This document shows, piece by piece, positions 24,210-32,194 of a stretch of 38,491 nt of DNA. Made by a program: the position numbers and the translations under genes. The notes beneath the pieces are model-generated. The model had not been told where the DNA came from. It made no database searches and saw only the letters and a list, made by a program, of their open reading frames with translations. How positions within the stretch are numbered: the stretch's first letter is position 1; the number at the start of each line of letters is the position of its first letter. This stretch comes from an uncultured Eubacteriales bacterium (GTDB taxonomy: Bacteria > Bacillota > Clostridia > Monoglobales > Monoglobaceae): NCBI GenBank assembly GCA_905198865.1, contig CAJKEB010000014.1, positions 1 through 38,491 on the forward strand. Direction: 5' to 3'.

Positions 24210-24335
24210 TTGACATACAAAGAAAATTAAGATATAATAAAGCTTAGAAAAATATAACCACTTAGCGGTTAGCCGAAAATACAATTTATATAATATAGTC
24301 GTCTTCCAGCCAACAGAGACGGCTATATTGCTTTT
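24210..24335 (+). promoter_or_regulatory. Promoter and attenuator-like leader of the DHHW gene
   Basis: TTGACA (24210-24215), a 17-bp spacer and TATAAT (24233-24238). The 160-nt leader contains a 13-bp hairpin, AATATAGTCGTCT (24292-24304) with AGACGGCTATATT (24317-24329), then GCTTTT. Upstream TAGCCG (24270-24275) can pair with CGGCTA (24320-24325) in the 3' arm and would open it. This suggests transcription attenuation. The T tract is short, so the hairpin may be a weak terminator. Confidence 0.5.
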
Positions 24336-24407
24336 ATGAATTACTATAAAAAATAATATCCGATGTAATCAAATTTATGATATATATGACATATGGAGAG
24401 GAAAACT

Positions 24408-25955
24408 ATGAATTTCAAGAAAAAGCTTATCGGAATTATGCTCTCAGCCGCACTTGCCGCAAGTGTTTCAGCTGCGCCTGCATTTGCGTTCCCCGCAATA
24501 GATGACGACAATTCCGAAATACCTGCGTCAACCCAAACCCCGTCTCCGGATAACACTCTGTCCGAAGATTCCGATATATACACTTTTATTGATGAAGGTT
24601 ATGACGAAGCTGCCAATGCGGTAATCAATCCTGACATCACTGTATATGTAAACGGTCTGAAAATCACCTTTGACGAGGATATACGCATTGAAAGCGGCAG
24701 AACTCTTGTTCCTATGCGCGCTATATTTGAGGCGCTCGGCGCTGATGTAGACTGGGACGGCGTCACAAATACCGCAACCGCTGTCATGGACGGCACAACG
24801 GTTGCACTTACTGTTAACGACAGCGTAATGCTGAAAAATTCAGAGGAAATTCCGCTGGACGTTCCGGCAAGAATGTTCGGTGACAGAACTCTTGTTCCTG
24901 TACGCGCAATATCCGAGGCATTTGACAGCTTTGTTGACTGGGACGAGCCTTCAAAGACAGTATTTGTTGACAGCCGCCAAAATCCGATGCAGGGGACGGT
25001 TGTCACAGATGATTACAGATACCCGAATTATAACGGCACATTTAACTCAATCAGCGTCTTTGACAAAGACCAAACCGATTACTTTGGCATGGAGCTTCTG
25101 AGTATAAGCGATGAGCAGGGTATAAGGTATGCAGACACAATAAACCGTTTTGCCGCTGCCGTACCCGAGGCGAGAGTATATAACATAATCGCTCCCACAT
25201 CTGCCGAATTCTATGCCAAAGACGAATACAGAACGCACTATACTCCGGCAATCCACAAAATATATTCTCAGCTTGACGATTCCGTAACCGGCGTAAACGT
25301 CGTTTCTAACCTCATGAATCACGCTGACGAAAACATATATTTCCATACCGACCATCACTGGACGCAGGTAGGAGCATACTACGCATACGAGGCATTTGTA
25401 AATTCATTTGGTGAAGATATTGACCCATACTATACCTTCGACAATCAGACTATCAAAGGTTATAACGGCTCGCTCATCACTTTTACCAATGGTACGGACG
25501 GAGCAGATCTGCTCAGAGAGACGCCCGACACACTGACACTTTACAGCCCCAAGGTTTCATACACAGGTAAGTCATACAGTGATATGGAGATGACGGATTT
25601 TATAAAAGACATGGTCGCAATAAATCCCGGCTTTAAAAATTACGACTGCTTTATAGAGGGCGACTATCCGCTGACTGTGTTTGACACAGATGTTGACAAC
25701 GGTAAGTCACTTGTGATTGTCAAGGAGTCATACGGCAACTCATTTGCGACATGGGCACTTAACAACTTTGAGCGGGTGTACATAGTAGATTACCGCAAGT
25801 TCAACAATTACGGCGGTAATTCCGAGTTCTCAAACATATTTAAGATAAGCGAATTTTGGGAGCAAACCAACTTCACGGATTTGCTTATTCTGAGCTATCC
25901 GGTAACTGTCGCAAACAACCCGGAAGCCGAAGCACTCCGCGCAATGGCTGAGTAA
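24408..25955 (+). CDS. Secreted protein with copper amine oxidase-like stalk domain and DHHW domain
   Basis: A 515-residue exported protein from ATG 24408 (GGAGAGG upstream). A signal peptide covers about 1-27 (KKKLIGIMLSAALAAS to APAFA). A stalk domain (about 80-190) has two repeats, RTLVPMRAIFEALGADVDW and RTLVPVRAISEAFDSFVDW. The C-terminal DHHW domain (about 200-515) has DHHW at 315-318 (HTDHHWTQVGAYY) and KESYGNSF, a DHHW/AlgX-like SGNH hydrolase arrangement often tied to O-acetylation of cell-surface polymers. It is monocistronic behind its own promoter. The acylation role is inference from the family. Confidence 0.85.
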   Translation: MNFKKKLIGIMLSAALAASVSAAPAFAFPAIDDDNSEIPASTQTPSPDNTLSEDSDIYTFIDEGYDEAANAVINPDITVYVNGLKITFDEDIRIESGRTLVPMRAIFEALGADVDWDGVTNTATAVMDGTTVALTVNDSVMLKNSEEIPLDVPARMFGDRTLVPVRAISEAFDSFVDWDEPSKTVFVDSRQNPMQGTVVTDDYRYPNYNGTFNSISVFDKDQTDYFGMELLSISDEQGIRYADTINRFAAAVPEARVYNIIAPTSAEFYAKDEYRTHYTPAIHKIYSQLDDSVTGVNVVSNLMNHADENIYFHTDHHWTQVGAYYAYEAFVNSFGEDIDPYYTFDNQTIKGYNGSLITFTNGTDGADLLRETPDTLTLYSPKVSYTGKSYSDMEMTDFIKDMVAINPGFKNYDCFIEGDYPLTVFDTDVDNGKSLVIVKESYGNSFATWALNNFERVYIVDYRKFNNYGGNSEFSNIFKISEFWEQTNFTDLLILSYPVTVANNPEAEALRAMAE

Positions 25956-25972
25956 GATTATCACAAATACCA

Positions 25973-26010
25973 AAAATCGGGACAACCGCTCAAGGCTGTC
26001 CCGATTTTTT
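25973..26010. terminator. Bidirectional terminator between the DHHW gene and pnp
   Basis: AAAATCGGGACA (25973-25984) pairs with TGTCCCGATTTT (25997-26008), a perfect 12-bp stem with a 12-nt loop and T runs on both strands. Confidence 0.9.
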
Positions 26011-26023
26011 ATAATTTTATTTA

Positions 26024-28108
26024 TTAGTCAATCTTTCTTAAGTTAATCTTGCCGTTCGGCTGGATTTCGATAATCTCTACCTTTACGGTATCGCCCTCAT
26101 GAACAACGTCCGTAACCTTTTCAACTCTGCCCTTGGCGAGCTTAGAAATATGGATCAGACCGTCAGTTCCGGGGAGGATTTCAACAAAAGCGCCGAAGTC
26201 CATAATCTTTACGACCTTACCCTCGTAAATCTCACCGACTTCAGGATCCTTAACTATATCCTCTATCATCTTCTTCGCCTTTTCGCCGCCCTCACTGTCA
26301 ACAGCTGCGATAAACACACTGCCGTCGTCTTCAATATCAATCTTTGCGCCGGTCTCGGCAATTATACCCTGAATTGTCTTTCCGCCGCTTCCAATAACCT
26401 CGCGGATTTTGTCAACCGGGATTGTCAGATTGATAATCTTCGGAGCGTACTTTGAAATATCCGCTCTCGGCTCTGAAATAGCCTTGAGCATAACCTCGTC
26501 AAGAATATAAAATCTTGCGTTTCTTGTCTGTTCAAGCGCCTGCTTGATAATTGCAGGAGTGAGGCCGTCAACCTTAAGATCCATCTGGATTGCTGTGATA
26601 CCCTTCTTTGTTCCGGCAACCTTAAAGTCCATATCGCCGAAGAAGTCCTCAAGCCCCTGAATATCTACCATTGTCATAAAGTTGTCGTCATTCTCCGGGT
26701 CTGTGATAAGACCAACAGAAATACCGGCAACCGGAGCCTTGATCGGAACACCGGCGTCCATGAGCGCCAGGGTCGAACCGCAGATACTGCCCTGTGAGGT
26801 TGAACCATTTGAGCTGAGCACCTCGGATACAACACGGATTGCATATGGGAACTCTTCAACTGAAGGCAGAACAGGCACAAGCGCACGCTCTGCCAGAGCA
26901 CCGTGACCGATTTCACGTCTGCCCGGTCCGCGTGACGGTCTTGTCTCGCCAACGCTGTATGACGGGAAGTTGTACTGGTGCATATATCTCTTTGAGTCCT
27001 CTGTTCCGAGTCCGTCTATAGTCTGCGCTTCACCGACTGACGCGAGAGTTGCAACAGACAGACACTGGGTCTGACCTCTGCTGAACAAGCCGCTGCCGTG
27101 AGTTCTCGGAAGCAGTCCGACCTCGGCGCTGAGCGGTCTGAGTTCAAGAATACCGCGTCCGTCAACACGCTTCTTGTCATACATGAGCCAGTTTCTTACA
27201 ACTGTTTTCTGGAGCTTATAAAGAGCCTCGTCAATCTGAGCCTGATACTCCTCCTGCGGATACTTGTCCTCGAAGTGGATATAAACATCCTCATAAACGA
27301 CCAGAAGTCTTGCGTCTCTGACCGTCTTGTCGTCTGTATCAAGCGCCTGCTTAACATTTTCCTCAGCATATTCTCTGATGTCGCTGAACAGCTCTTCATC
27401 AACAACCATATGCTCATATTCAAACTTAGGCTTTCCTATTTCATCAGTAATCTTCTGAAGGAATGCACAAATCTTCTTAATCTCCTCATGTGCAAACATG
27501 ATTGCGTCAAACATATCCGACTCAGAAACCTCATTTGCACCGGCTTCAATCATAACAACCTTTTTGGCGCTGCCGGAAACAATAAGGTTTAAGTCGCTCT
27601 TTTCTCTTTCTTCCTCTGTCGGATTAATAATAAACTCACCGTCAATCATGCCGACATAAACAGCTGCAACAGGTCCGTTAAACGGAATGTCCGAGACACA
27701 TACCGCAATTGAAGAACCAATCATTGCGCAGAACTCGGGCGAGTTATCCTGCTCGACAGATACAACCGTTGAAACGATAGAAACATCATTTCTGAGATCC
27801 TTCGGGAACAGCGGACGCATAGGTCTGTCGATAACACGCGATGTAAGAATAGCATGCTCCGAAGGCTTGCCCTCACGTCTGGTAAATCCGCCGGGGATTT
27901 TGCCGACAGCATACATCTTTTCTTCATAATCAATGCTGAGCGGGAAGAAATCAATCCCGTCTCTGGGCTTGTCCGACGCTGTAGCGCACGAAATAACAAC
28001 CGTATCACCGTATCTTACTATAACGGAACCGTTTGCCAGTCCCGCAACCTTGCCGAACTCAAGCGAAAGCTTTCTTCCGGCAACCTCTGTTTCATAAATC
28101 TTTGACAT
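26024..28108 (-). CDS. pnp: Polyribonucleotide nucleotidyltransferase (PNPase)
   Basis: A 694-residue phosphorolytic 3'-to-5' exoribonuclease of the RNA degradosome. It has two RNase PH domains (about 1-230 and 310-540, with RGQTQCLSVATL and VVSEVLSSNGSTSQGS), a KH domain (IREVIGSGGKTIQGI, about 555-615) and a C-terminal S1 domain (GKVVKIMDFGAFVEILPG, about 620-692). Length is typical of the family. The rpsO-pnp order is conserved in many bacteria. A strong AGGAGG-type site precedes the start. A terminator separates rpsO from pnp, so pnp may rely partly on readthrough or its own promoter. Confidence 0.98.
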   Translation of the reverse strand: MSKIYETEVAGRKLSLEFGKVAGLANGSVIVRYGDTVVISCATASDKPRDGIDFFPLSIDYEEKMYAVGKIPGGFTRREGKPSEHAILTSRVIDRPMRPLFPKDLRNDVSIVSTVVSVEQDNSPEFCAMIGSSIAVCVSDIPFNGPVAAVYVGMIDGEFIINPTEEEREKSDLNLIVSGSAKKVVMIEAGANEVSESDMFDAIMFAHEEIKKICAFLQKITDEIGKPKFEYEHMVVDEELFSDIREYAEENVKQALDTDDKTVRDARLLVVYEDVYIHFEDKYPQEEYQAQIDEALYKLQKTVVRNWLMYDKKRVDGRGILELRPLSAEVGLLPRTHGSGLFSRGQTQCLSVATLASVGEAQTIDGLGTEDSKRYMHQYNFPSYSVGETRPSRGPGRREIGHGALAERALVPVLPSVEEFPYAIRVVSEVLSSNGSTSQGSICGSTLALMDAGVPIKAPVAGISVGLITDPENDDNFMTMVDIQGLEDFFGDMDFKVAGTKKGITAIQMDLKVDGLTPAIIKQALEQTRNARFYILDEVMLKAISEPRADISKYAPKIINLTIPVDKIREVIGSGGKTIQGIIAETGAKIDIEDDGSVFIAAVDSEGGEKAKKMIEDIVKDPEVGEIYEGKVVKIMDFGAFVEILPGTDGLIHISKLAKGRVEKVTDVVHEGDTVKVEIIEIQPNGKINLRKID

Positions 28109-28125
28109 AAATTATCCTCCTGACT

Positions 28126-28200
28126 TAGGGATTAGGGATTAGGAACAAGAGATTAAGGCACAGCTTTAATTTATAATCTTTTATTCCTAATTCCTCTTCC
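28126..28200. repeat. AT-rich inverted repeat between rpsO and pnp
   Basis: A tandem ATTAGGG motif leads into GGGATTAGGAACAAGAGA (from 28135), which is nearly complementary to the tail of 28171-28194 (TTATAATCTTTTATTCC and on), about 19 of 22 positions. The hairpin would lie in the pnp 5' leader. pnp leaders in other bacteria hold processing stems that allow autocontrol. Alternatively this is a small repeated element. Confidence 0.45.
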
Positions 28201-28269
28201 CTATCTTCCGTAACATACTTCTTATATTATATTTCTTTTTTAAATTAATTATTTTTGAAATTGACTTAA

Positions 28270-28328
28270 AAACAACAAAAAAGTTAAAAGGCAGCCCATG
28301 CGGGAAACATAAAGCCGCATAGGCTGCC
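28270..28328 (-). terminator. Terminator of rpsO
   Basis: On the minus strand GGCAGCCTATGCGG pairs with CCGCATGGGCTGCC (28322-28328 through 28290-28303 on the plus numbering), a 14-bp stem with one mismatch or wobble, followed by a T-rich tail. Confidence 0.85.
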
Positions 28329-28336
28329 AATGATTC

Positions 28337-28600
28337 TTAGTGTCTGAGACCTAACTTTTCAACGATAGCACGGTATCTGTTGATGTCCTTCTTCTCAAGG
28401 TACTTGAGGAAGCTACGTCTGACACCGACCATCTTAAGCAAGCCACGTCTTGAGTGATGATCCTTCTTATGAGTCTTAAGATGCTCATTGAGGTGGTTGA
28501 TTCTGTATGTGAGCAGAGCAACCTGAACCTCCGGAGAACCTGTATCACCCTCGTGTATAGCGTACTTTTCGATAATCTCCTGCTTTACGTCCTTATCCAT
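28337..28600 (-). CDS. rpsO: 30S ribosomal protein S15
   Basis: An 87-residue protein with the full S15 pattern (HEGDTGSPEVQVALLTYRI, HLKTHKKDHHSRRGLL, LVGVRRSFLKYL in variant form, RYRAIVEKLGLR). It binds the central domain of 16S rRNA early in 30S assembly. The ATG follows GGAGGTGA. It has its own promoter (28700-28728) and a leader of about 90 nt. Confidence 0.98.
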   Translation of the reverse strand: MDKDVKQEIIEKYAIHEGDTGSPEVQVALLTYRINHLNEHLKTHKKDHHSRRGLLKMVGVRRSFLKYLEKKDINRYRAIVEKLGLRH

Positions 28601-28728
28601 TGATGTGTCACCTCCATAAAATTATTAACCCCATAAAGCTTAGTAGAGGGCGGTGAATCCATATCCCCAAACTTAAGCAATAGGTTTTTACCAAAATTTA
28701 TACTATCACATTCAGCAAGTATTGTCAA
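28601..28728 (-). promoter_or_regulatory. rpsO promoter and leader (possible S15 autoregulatory RNA)
   Basis: Minus strand: TTGACA (28728-28723), a 17-bp spacer and TAGTAT (28705-28700). The leader holds a CACCGCC stretch that could pair with the GGAGGTG of the ribosome binding site, and GGGG/CCCC-type complementary blocks around 28630-28670. S15 represses its own translation through leader structures in several bacteria, so a similar element is plausible. Confidence 0.45.
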
Positions 28729-28745
28729 GTAAAATTTTCAAAAAA

Positions 28746-29519
28746 TTACTGATTATACTTGCTTGCAATCTCGTCGATTCTTCCGCTTTCCTTCAGCTCA
28801 GCCAGAACCTTGTTAATCTGGTCAAGAAGTTCTGTATTGCCCTTCTTTACTGCGATTGCATATTCCTCTGTCTCAAAGACCTCCGGATCCTCAACAAATC
28901 TGAGACCTTCCTTCTCAGCCAGTGCAACGCCTGTTTCCTTATCGATTACAACAGCGTCAAGCTTACCGTTCTTTACGTCCTGTACAATATCGATGCCTCT
29001 GTTGGCTCTTGTGATTTTGCTCTCATCAACCGCAAGATCCTCTGTAACTATAGCGTCGCCTGTGTATCCGAGAACAACGCCGACAGACTTATCGTTCTTG
29101 AGATCCTTAGCGCTGTTGATATCAGTGTTGTCAGCGCTTGTGATGATTACCTGAGAAGCTGTATAGTATGTATCAGAAAAGTCAACGCTCTGCTTTCTCT
29201 CTTCTGTAACAGTCATACCTGCAACTGCCATGTCAACCTTGCCCGACTTAACAGCGGCAATAAGGCCGTCAAACTCCATGTCCTCTACCTTGAGCTCCTT
29301 GCCCATACTGTCTGCGATTTCCTTGCCTATGCAGATGTCAATACCGTCATAGTTGCCTACTGTGCCGTTTGTAGTAGTAAATTCAAACGGAGGGAATGCC
29401 GCATTTGTACCGAGAACCAGCTCCTTTGATTCGCTGCCGCTCTGACACGCTGCAAGAACTCCCACTGCCATTACTGCTGCAACGGCTGCTGCCGCCGCCT
29501 TCTTCCAAAACTTTTTCAT
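28746..29519 (-). CDS. Amino acid ABC transporter, substrate-binding lipoprotein
   Basis: A 257-residue lipoprotein of the polar amino acid binding family. The signal peptide ends in a lipobox, GVLAAC, with Cys about 25 as the lipid attachment. The mature domain starts ELVLGTNAAFPPFEF and includes the family segments GIDICIGKEIADSMGKELKVEDMEFDGLI (read in part) and MTVTEERKQSVDFSDTYY. It delivers substrate to the permease encoded upstream. It is the last gene of a three-gene operon, 62 bp after the ATPase. The ligand is probably a polar amino acid such as glutamine, arginine or cystine; sequence does not decide which. Confidence 0.93.
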   Translation of the reverse strand: MKKFWKKAAAAAVAAVMAVGVLAACQSGSESKELVLGTNAAFPPFEFTTTNGTVGNYDGIDICIGKEIADSMGKELKVEDMEFDGLIAAVKSGKVDMAVAGMTVTEERKQSVDFSDTYYTASQVIITSADNTDINSAKDLKNDKSVGVVLGYTGDAIVTEDLAVDESKITRANRGIDIVQDVKNGKLDAVVIDKETGVALAEKEGLRFVEDPEVFETEEYAIAVKKGNTELLDQINKVLAELKESGRIDEIASKYNQ

Positions 29520-29581
29520 GATTTTCCTCCTACGCCTTTTTATTTTAATTATTTATTTTTTACTGTTTTATCAAGTCCGGC

Positions 29582-30304
29582 TTACAGCACCTTACTCAGG
29601 AACTCCCGCGTTCTCTGATTCTTGGGGTTCCCGAACAAGTCGTTTGGTCTACCCTCTTCAACAACGATTCCGTCGTCCATAAACAGAACGCGTGATGCAA
29701 CCTCACGCGCAAATCCCATCTCGTGAGTTACAACAACCATCGTCATACCTGCGTTCGCCAGGTTCTTCATAACCTCAAGCACCTCGCCGACCATCTCAGG
29801 GTCAAGCGCTGAAGTAGGCTCGTCGAACAGCATGATATCAGGCTCCATCGCAAGAGCTCTGGCTATTGCGATTCTCTGTTTCTGTCCGCCGGAGAGCTGA
29901 CCCGGATATGCGTCCGCCTTGTCATAAAGTCCGACCGTTTTAAGAAGTTCCAGTCCCTTTTCTCTTGCCTCTGCCTGGCTCTTCTTCTTAACCTTTATCG
30001 GGGCAAGTGTGATATTGTCCATAACGCTGAGATGCGGGAACAAATTAAAGTGCTGGAACACCATTCCCATTTTTTCACGGAGCCTGTTCACATTTGTTTT
30101 CGGGTCGGTTATGCTTTCGCCCTCTATCAGAATTTCTCCTTCTGTCGGAGTTTCAAGGAGATTGAGACAACGCAGAAAGGTAGACTTTCCTGAACCTGAC
30201 GGTCCGATAAGAACGATTTTCTCACCCTTGTTTACGTGCTGGTCAATTCCCTTTAAGACTTCCAGACTTCCAAAGCTCTTTTTAAGACCGCTTACATTAA
30301 TCAC
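29582..30304 (-). CDS. Amino acid ABC transporter, ATP-binding protein (GlnQ type)
   Basis: A 240-residue ATPase with Walker A GPSGSGKST (about 34-42), Q-loop FQHFNLFPHLSV, signature LSGGQKQR (about 135), Walker B IMLFDEPTSALDPE and the switch His in VVTHEMGFA. This is the polar amino acid uptake subfamily. It lies 16 bp after the permease gene and drives uptake with the binding protein that follows. Confidence 0.95.
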   Translation of the reverse strand: MINVSGLKKSFGSLEVLKGIDQHVNKGEKIVLIGPSGSGKSTFLRCLNLLETPTEGEILIEGESITDPKTNVNRLREKMGMVFQHFNLFPHLSVMDNITLAPIKVKKKSQAEAREKGLELLKTVGLYDKADAYPGQLSGGQKQRIAIARALAMEPDIMLFDEPTSALDPEMVGEVLEVMKNLANAGMTMVVVTHEMGFAREVASRVLFMDDGIVVEEGRPNDLFGNPKNQRTREFLSKVL

Positions 30305-30320
30305 TCTGTCGTCCTCCTCT

Positions 30321-31007
30321 CTACCTGTTATCAGATTTTCTCAATCTGTTTTCAAACGCTTTAAGCGCAGTGCTGACAATTTTGATAACAACATAGTAAA
30401 TAACCGCAATAGACAGCATAGGCACAACATAGTCATATGTAAGGCTCTGCACCTTTCTTGCCGCACCGACAAGGTCAATATTTGCAATCATACCTATAAC
30501 AGCGGTTTCTTTGATAAGTACAACGAACTCATTGCCAAGAGCCGGCAAAATATTCTTCATCGCCTGCGGTATGACGATATACGTCATTGTCTGTCTGTGA
30601 TTAAGGCCGAGAGATCTGCCCGCCTCAGTTTGTCCCTTATCAACGGACAGCAATCCGCCCCTGACAATCTCTGCGATGTATGCACCGCTGTTAATTCCGA
30701 AGGCTATAACACCGACAAGCCATCTGTCGATATTAACATTTGCAAAAATAATAAAGTAAATTATCAAAAGCTGAACCATAGTCGGAGTTCCTCTGATAAT
30801 ATCAATATATAATCCGGCAATACCGCGGAACAGCTTATGCTTTGACAGTCTGCCGAACGCCATGATAACGCCTATAACAAGTCCCAAAAGAACGGCGAAA
30901 AACGATATCAGAAGCGTATACCCCAAACCGCTCACAAACCACTGCCAGCGGTTATCCAATATGAAAGTTGAATATATTGACCGTCCGATTTCAGTAAGCC
31001 AATCCAT
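30321..31007 (-). CDS. Amino acid ABC transporter, permease
   Basis: A 228-residue membrane protein with about five transmembrane segments and the HisM/GlnP-type EAA loop (GGLLSVDKGQTEAGRSLGL, then VIPQAMKNILPALGNE). I start it at 31007 because the minus-strand GAGGAGG lies 7 nt upstream; a longer frame from 31040 includes the binding site. It is the first gene of the operon, promoter at 31060-31088. Confidence 0.93.
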   Translation of the reverse strand: MDWLTEIGRSIYSTFILDNRWQWFVSGLGYTLLISFFAVLLGLVIGVIMAFGRLSKHKLFRGIAGLYIDIIRGTPTMVQLLIIYFIIFANVNIDRWLVGVIAFGINSGAYIAEIVRGGLLSVDKGQTEAGRSLGLNHRQTMTYIVIPQAMKNILPALGNEFVVLIKETAVIGMIANIDLVGAARKVQSLTYDYVVPMLSIAVIYYVVIKIVSTALKAFENRLRKSDNR

Positions 31008-31059
31008 AACTTTCCTCCTCTCACTCTTGTAAAACATCAAATTTATACTGCTTCTTTAC

Positions 31060-31088
31060 ATATTATCAGACTTTTTGTAAAATAGCAA
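31060..31088 (-). promoter_or_regulatory. Promoter of the amino acid ABC transporter operon
   Basis: Minus strand: TTGCTA (31088-31083), a 17-bp spacer and TAATAT (31065-31060), about 50 nt before the permease start. No clear operator was seen. Confidence 0.5.
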
Positions 31089-31200
31089 TAAAAAATTTAA
31101 AATAATATTAAAATTTCAAAAAATTTTTTATGTATTTAAATCTGCCGCTCACACATAATAAATAAAAATCCGTTATTATTTGATTTATCTGGAGGAGCTT

Positions 31201-31533
31201 ATGATAATATTCGACAAAAACTTAATTGTCAATGCTGAAAACACAGACGAACTGGAAAAATCCAGAAACTTCAGCAATGCGATGCTGACCTGTGGCCTGT
31301 CGCTTAAATCAACCGTAACCGCGTCAAGCATAGATGACAACGGCTTTGTATACTGTATTCAGCGCGGGTTTTTCAGGCATGACGGGAAGCTTGTTCTGCC
31401 TCAGGAATTCAATGTAAGCTGGACAAGCAAAGCCGAAAACATATATCCATACCTCGAAGCTGTAACCCTGCTTATCCTGAGCGGTATTCCTCCGAAGGAA
31501 ATATCAGACAATCTTTATTTTGATAACAAGTAA
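31201..31533 (+). CDS. Hypothetical protein, 110 residues
   Basis: ATG 31201 is preceded by CTGGAGGAGC. The protein is soluble with no signal peptide. Notable segments are RNFSNAMLTCGLSLKSTV, DDNGFVYCIQRGFFRHDG and YPYLEAVTLLILSGIPPKEIS, suggesting an alpha/beta fold with a C-terminal helix. It has its own AT-rich upstream region and diverges from the ABC transporter operon. I do not recognise the family. Confidence 0.75.
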   Translation: MIIFDKNLIVNAENTDELEKSRNFSNAMLTCGLSLKSTVTASSIDDNGFVYCIQRGFFRHDGKLVLPQEFNVSWTSKAENIYPYLEAVTLLILSGIPPKEISDNLYFDNK

Positions 31534-31558
31534 CCTGACAAAACTTAACTTTTATGTA

Positions 31559-31587
31559 TTGAATTTCTGCTTATAATATGTTATAAT
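31559..31587 (+). promoter_or_regulatory. Promoter of the DUF308 gene
   Basis: TTGAAT (31559-31564), a 17-bp spacer and TATAAT (31582-31587), about 30 nt before the start codon. Confidence 0.6.
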
Positions 31588-31621
31588 AATTATAATATAT
31601 TTATCGAAAGGAGGGATTCAT

Positions 31622-32131
31622 ATGAAAGCTCTGTCTATAGTAATGGGAATTCTCTATGCTATTATAGGAATATTGTGTATTTCCAGACCGGCATTTACTG
31701 CGGGAATTCTCGCATACATAATTGCCTTTGCTTTTATCGTATCCGGTATTTGGATGATCGTTTCGTATTTCACAAGCAGAGATAATTTCGGAATCAGCCT
31801 GCACAGCGGATGGACGTTGGCTTACGGAATTATCAGTTGTATTTCAGGCGTTCTTATGATCATTTGGCCGGTTATGACAAACATTGTGTTAGCTGAAATA
31901 TTGATATTATTAATCGTAATCTCCGGAATTTTAAAAATTGTTTCGGCATATAACAGCCATAAGCTCGGTTCGCCGTGGGGCTGGACTCTGTTTTTCGGGA
32001 TACTGATAACCGTTTGCGGAATATTCCTTATGTTCCATCCGCTTATCGGCGTTATCTCAATAGGTCTTGCAATCGGGATTTCACTGCTTATACAGGGAAT
32101 TAACTTTATTATTCTCGGCTGTTCGATATAA
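31622..32131 (+). CDS. DUF308 (HdeD-like) small membrane protein
   Basis: A 169-residue protein made of about six short hydrophobic helices with internal repeats, each containing a G-I-x-P or glycine-rich turn (MGILYAIIGILCISRPAFT, GIISCISGVLMIIWPVM, GILITVCGIFLMFHPLI). This matches the HdeD/DUF308 family. Some members aid acid resistance; most are uncharacterised. AAAGGAGGG precedes the ATG. It converges on whiA across a shared terminator. Confidence 0.85.
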   Translation: MKALSIVMGILYAIIGILCISRPAFTAGILAYIIAFAFIVSGIWMIVSYFTSRDNFGISLHSGWTLAYGIISCISGVLMIIWPVMTNIVLAEILILLIVISGILKIVSAYNSHKLGSPWGWTLFFGILITVCGIFLMFHPLIGVISIGLAIGISLLIQGINFIILGCSI

Positions 32132-32157
32132 AAGTGTTTGTGTTTTAAAATCTAAAT

Positions 32158-32193
32158 GGGATTGTGCCGCGTGTTATGGCACAATCCCGTTTT
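32158..32193. terminator. Bidirectional terminator between the DUF308 gene and whiA
   Basis: GGGATTGTGCC (32158-32168) and GGCACAATCCC (32178-32188) form a perfect 11-bp stem with a 9-nt loop, followed by GTTTTG on the plus strand. It closes both converging units. Confidence 0.85.
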
Positions 32194-32194
32194 G

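Noticed and set aside
22436..24400. A third copy of the guaA core repeat at the right end of the defence island
   Set aside because: I scanned for GAGTGGGAAT and its complement and found no convincing match, so the island's right att site is missing or lies elsewhere.
24240..24407. Cyclic di-GMP riboswitch before the DHHW gene
   Set aside because: The hairpin and promoter are clear but the conserved GEMM core bases are absent.
27098..30812. Long plus-strand open frames at 27098-27592, 28722-29429 and 30009-30812
   Set aside because: They lie antisense to pnp, the binding protein, and the ATPase/permease genes, with compositions that mirror those genes and no ribosome binding sites.
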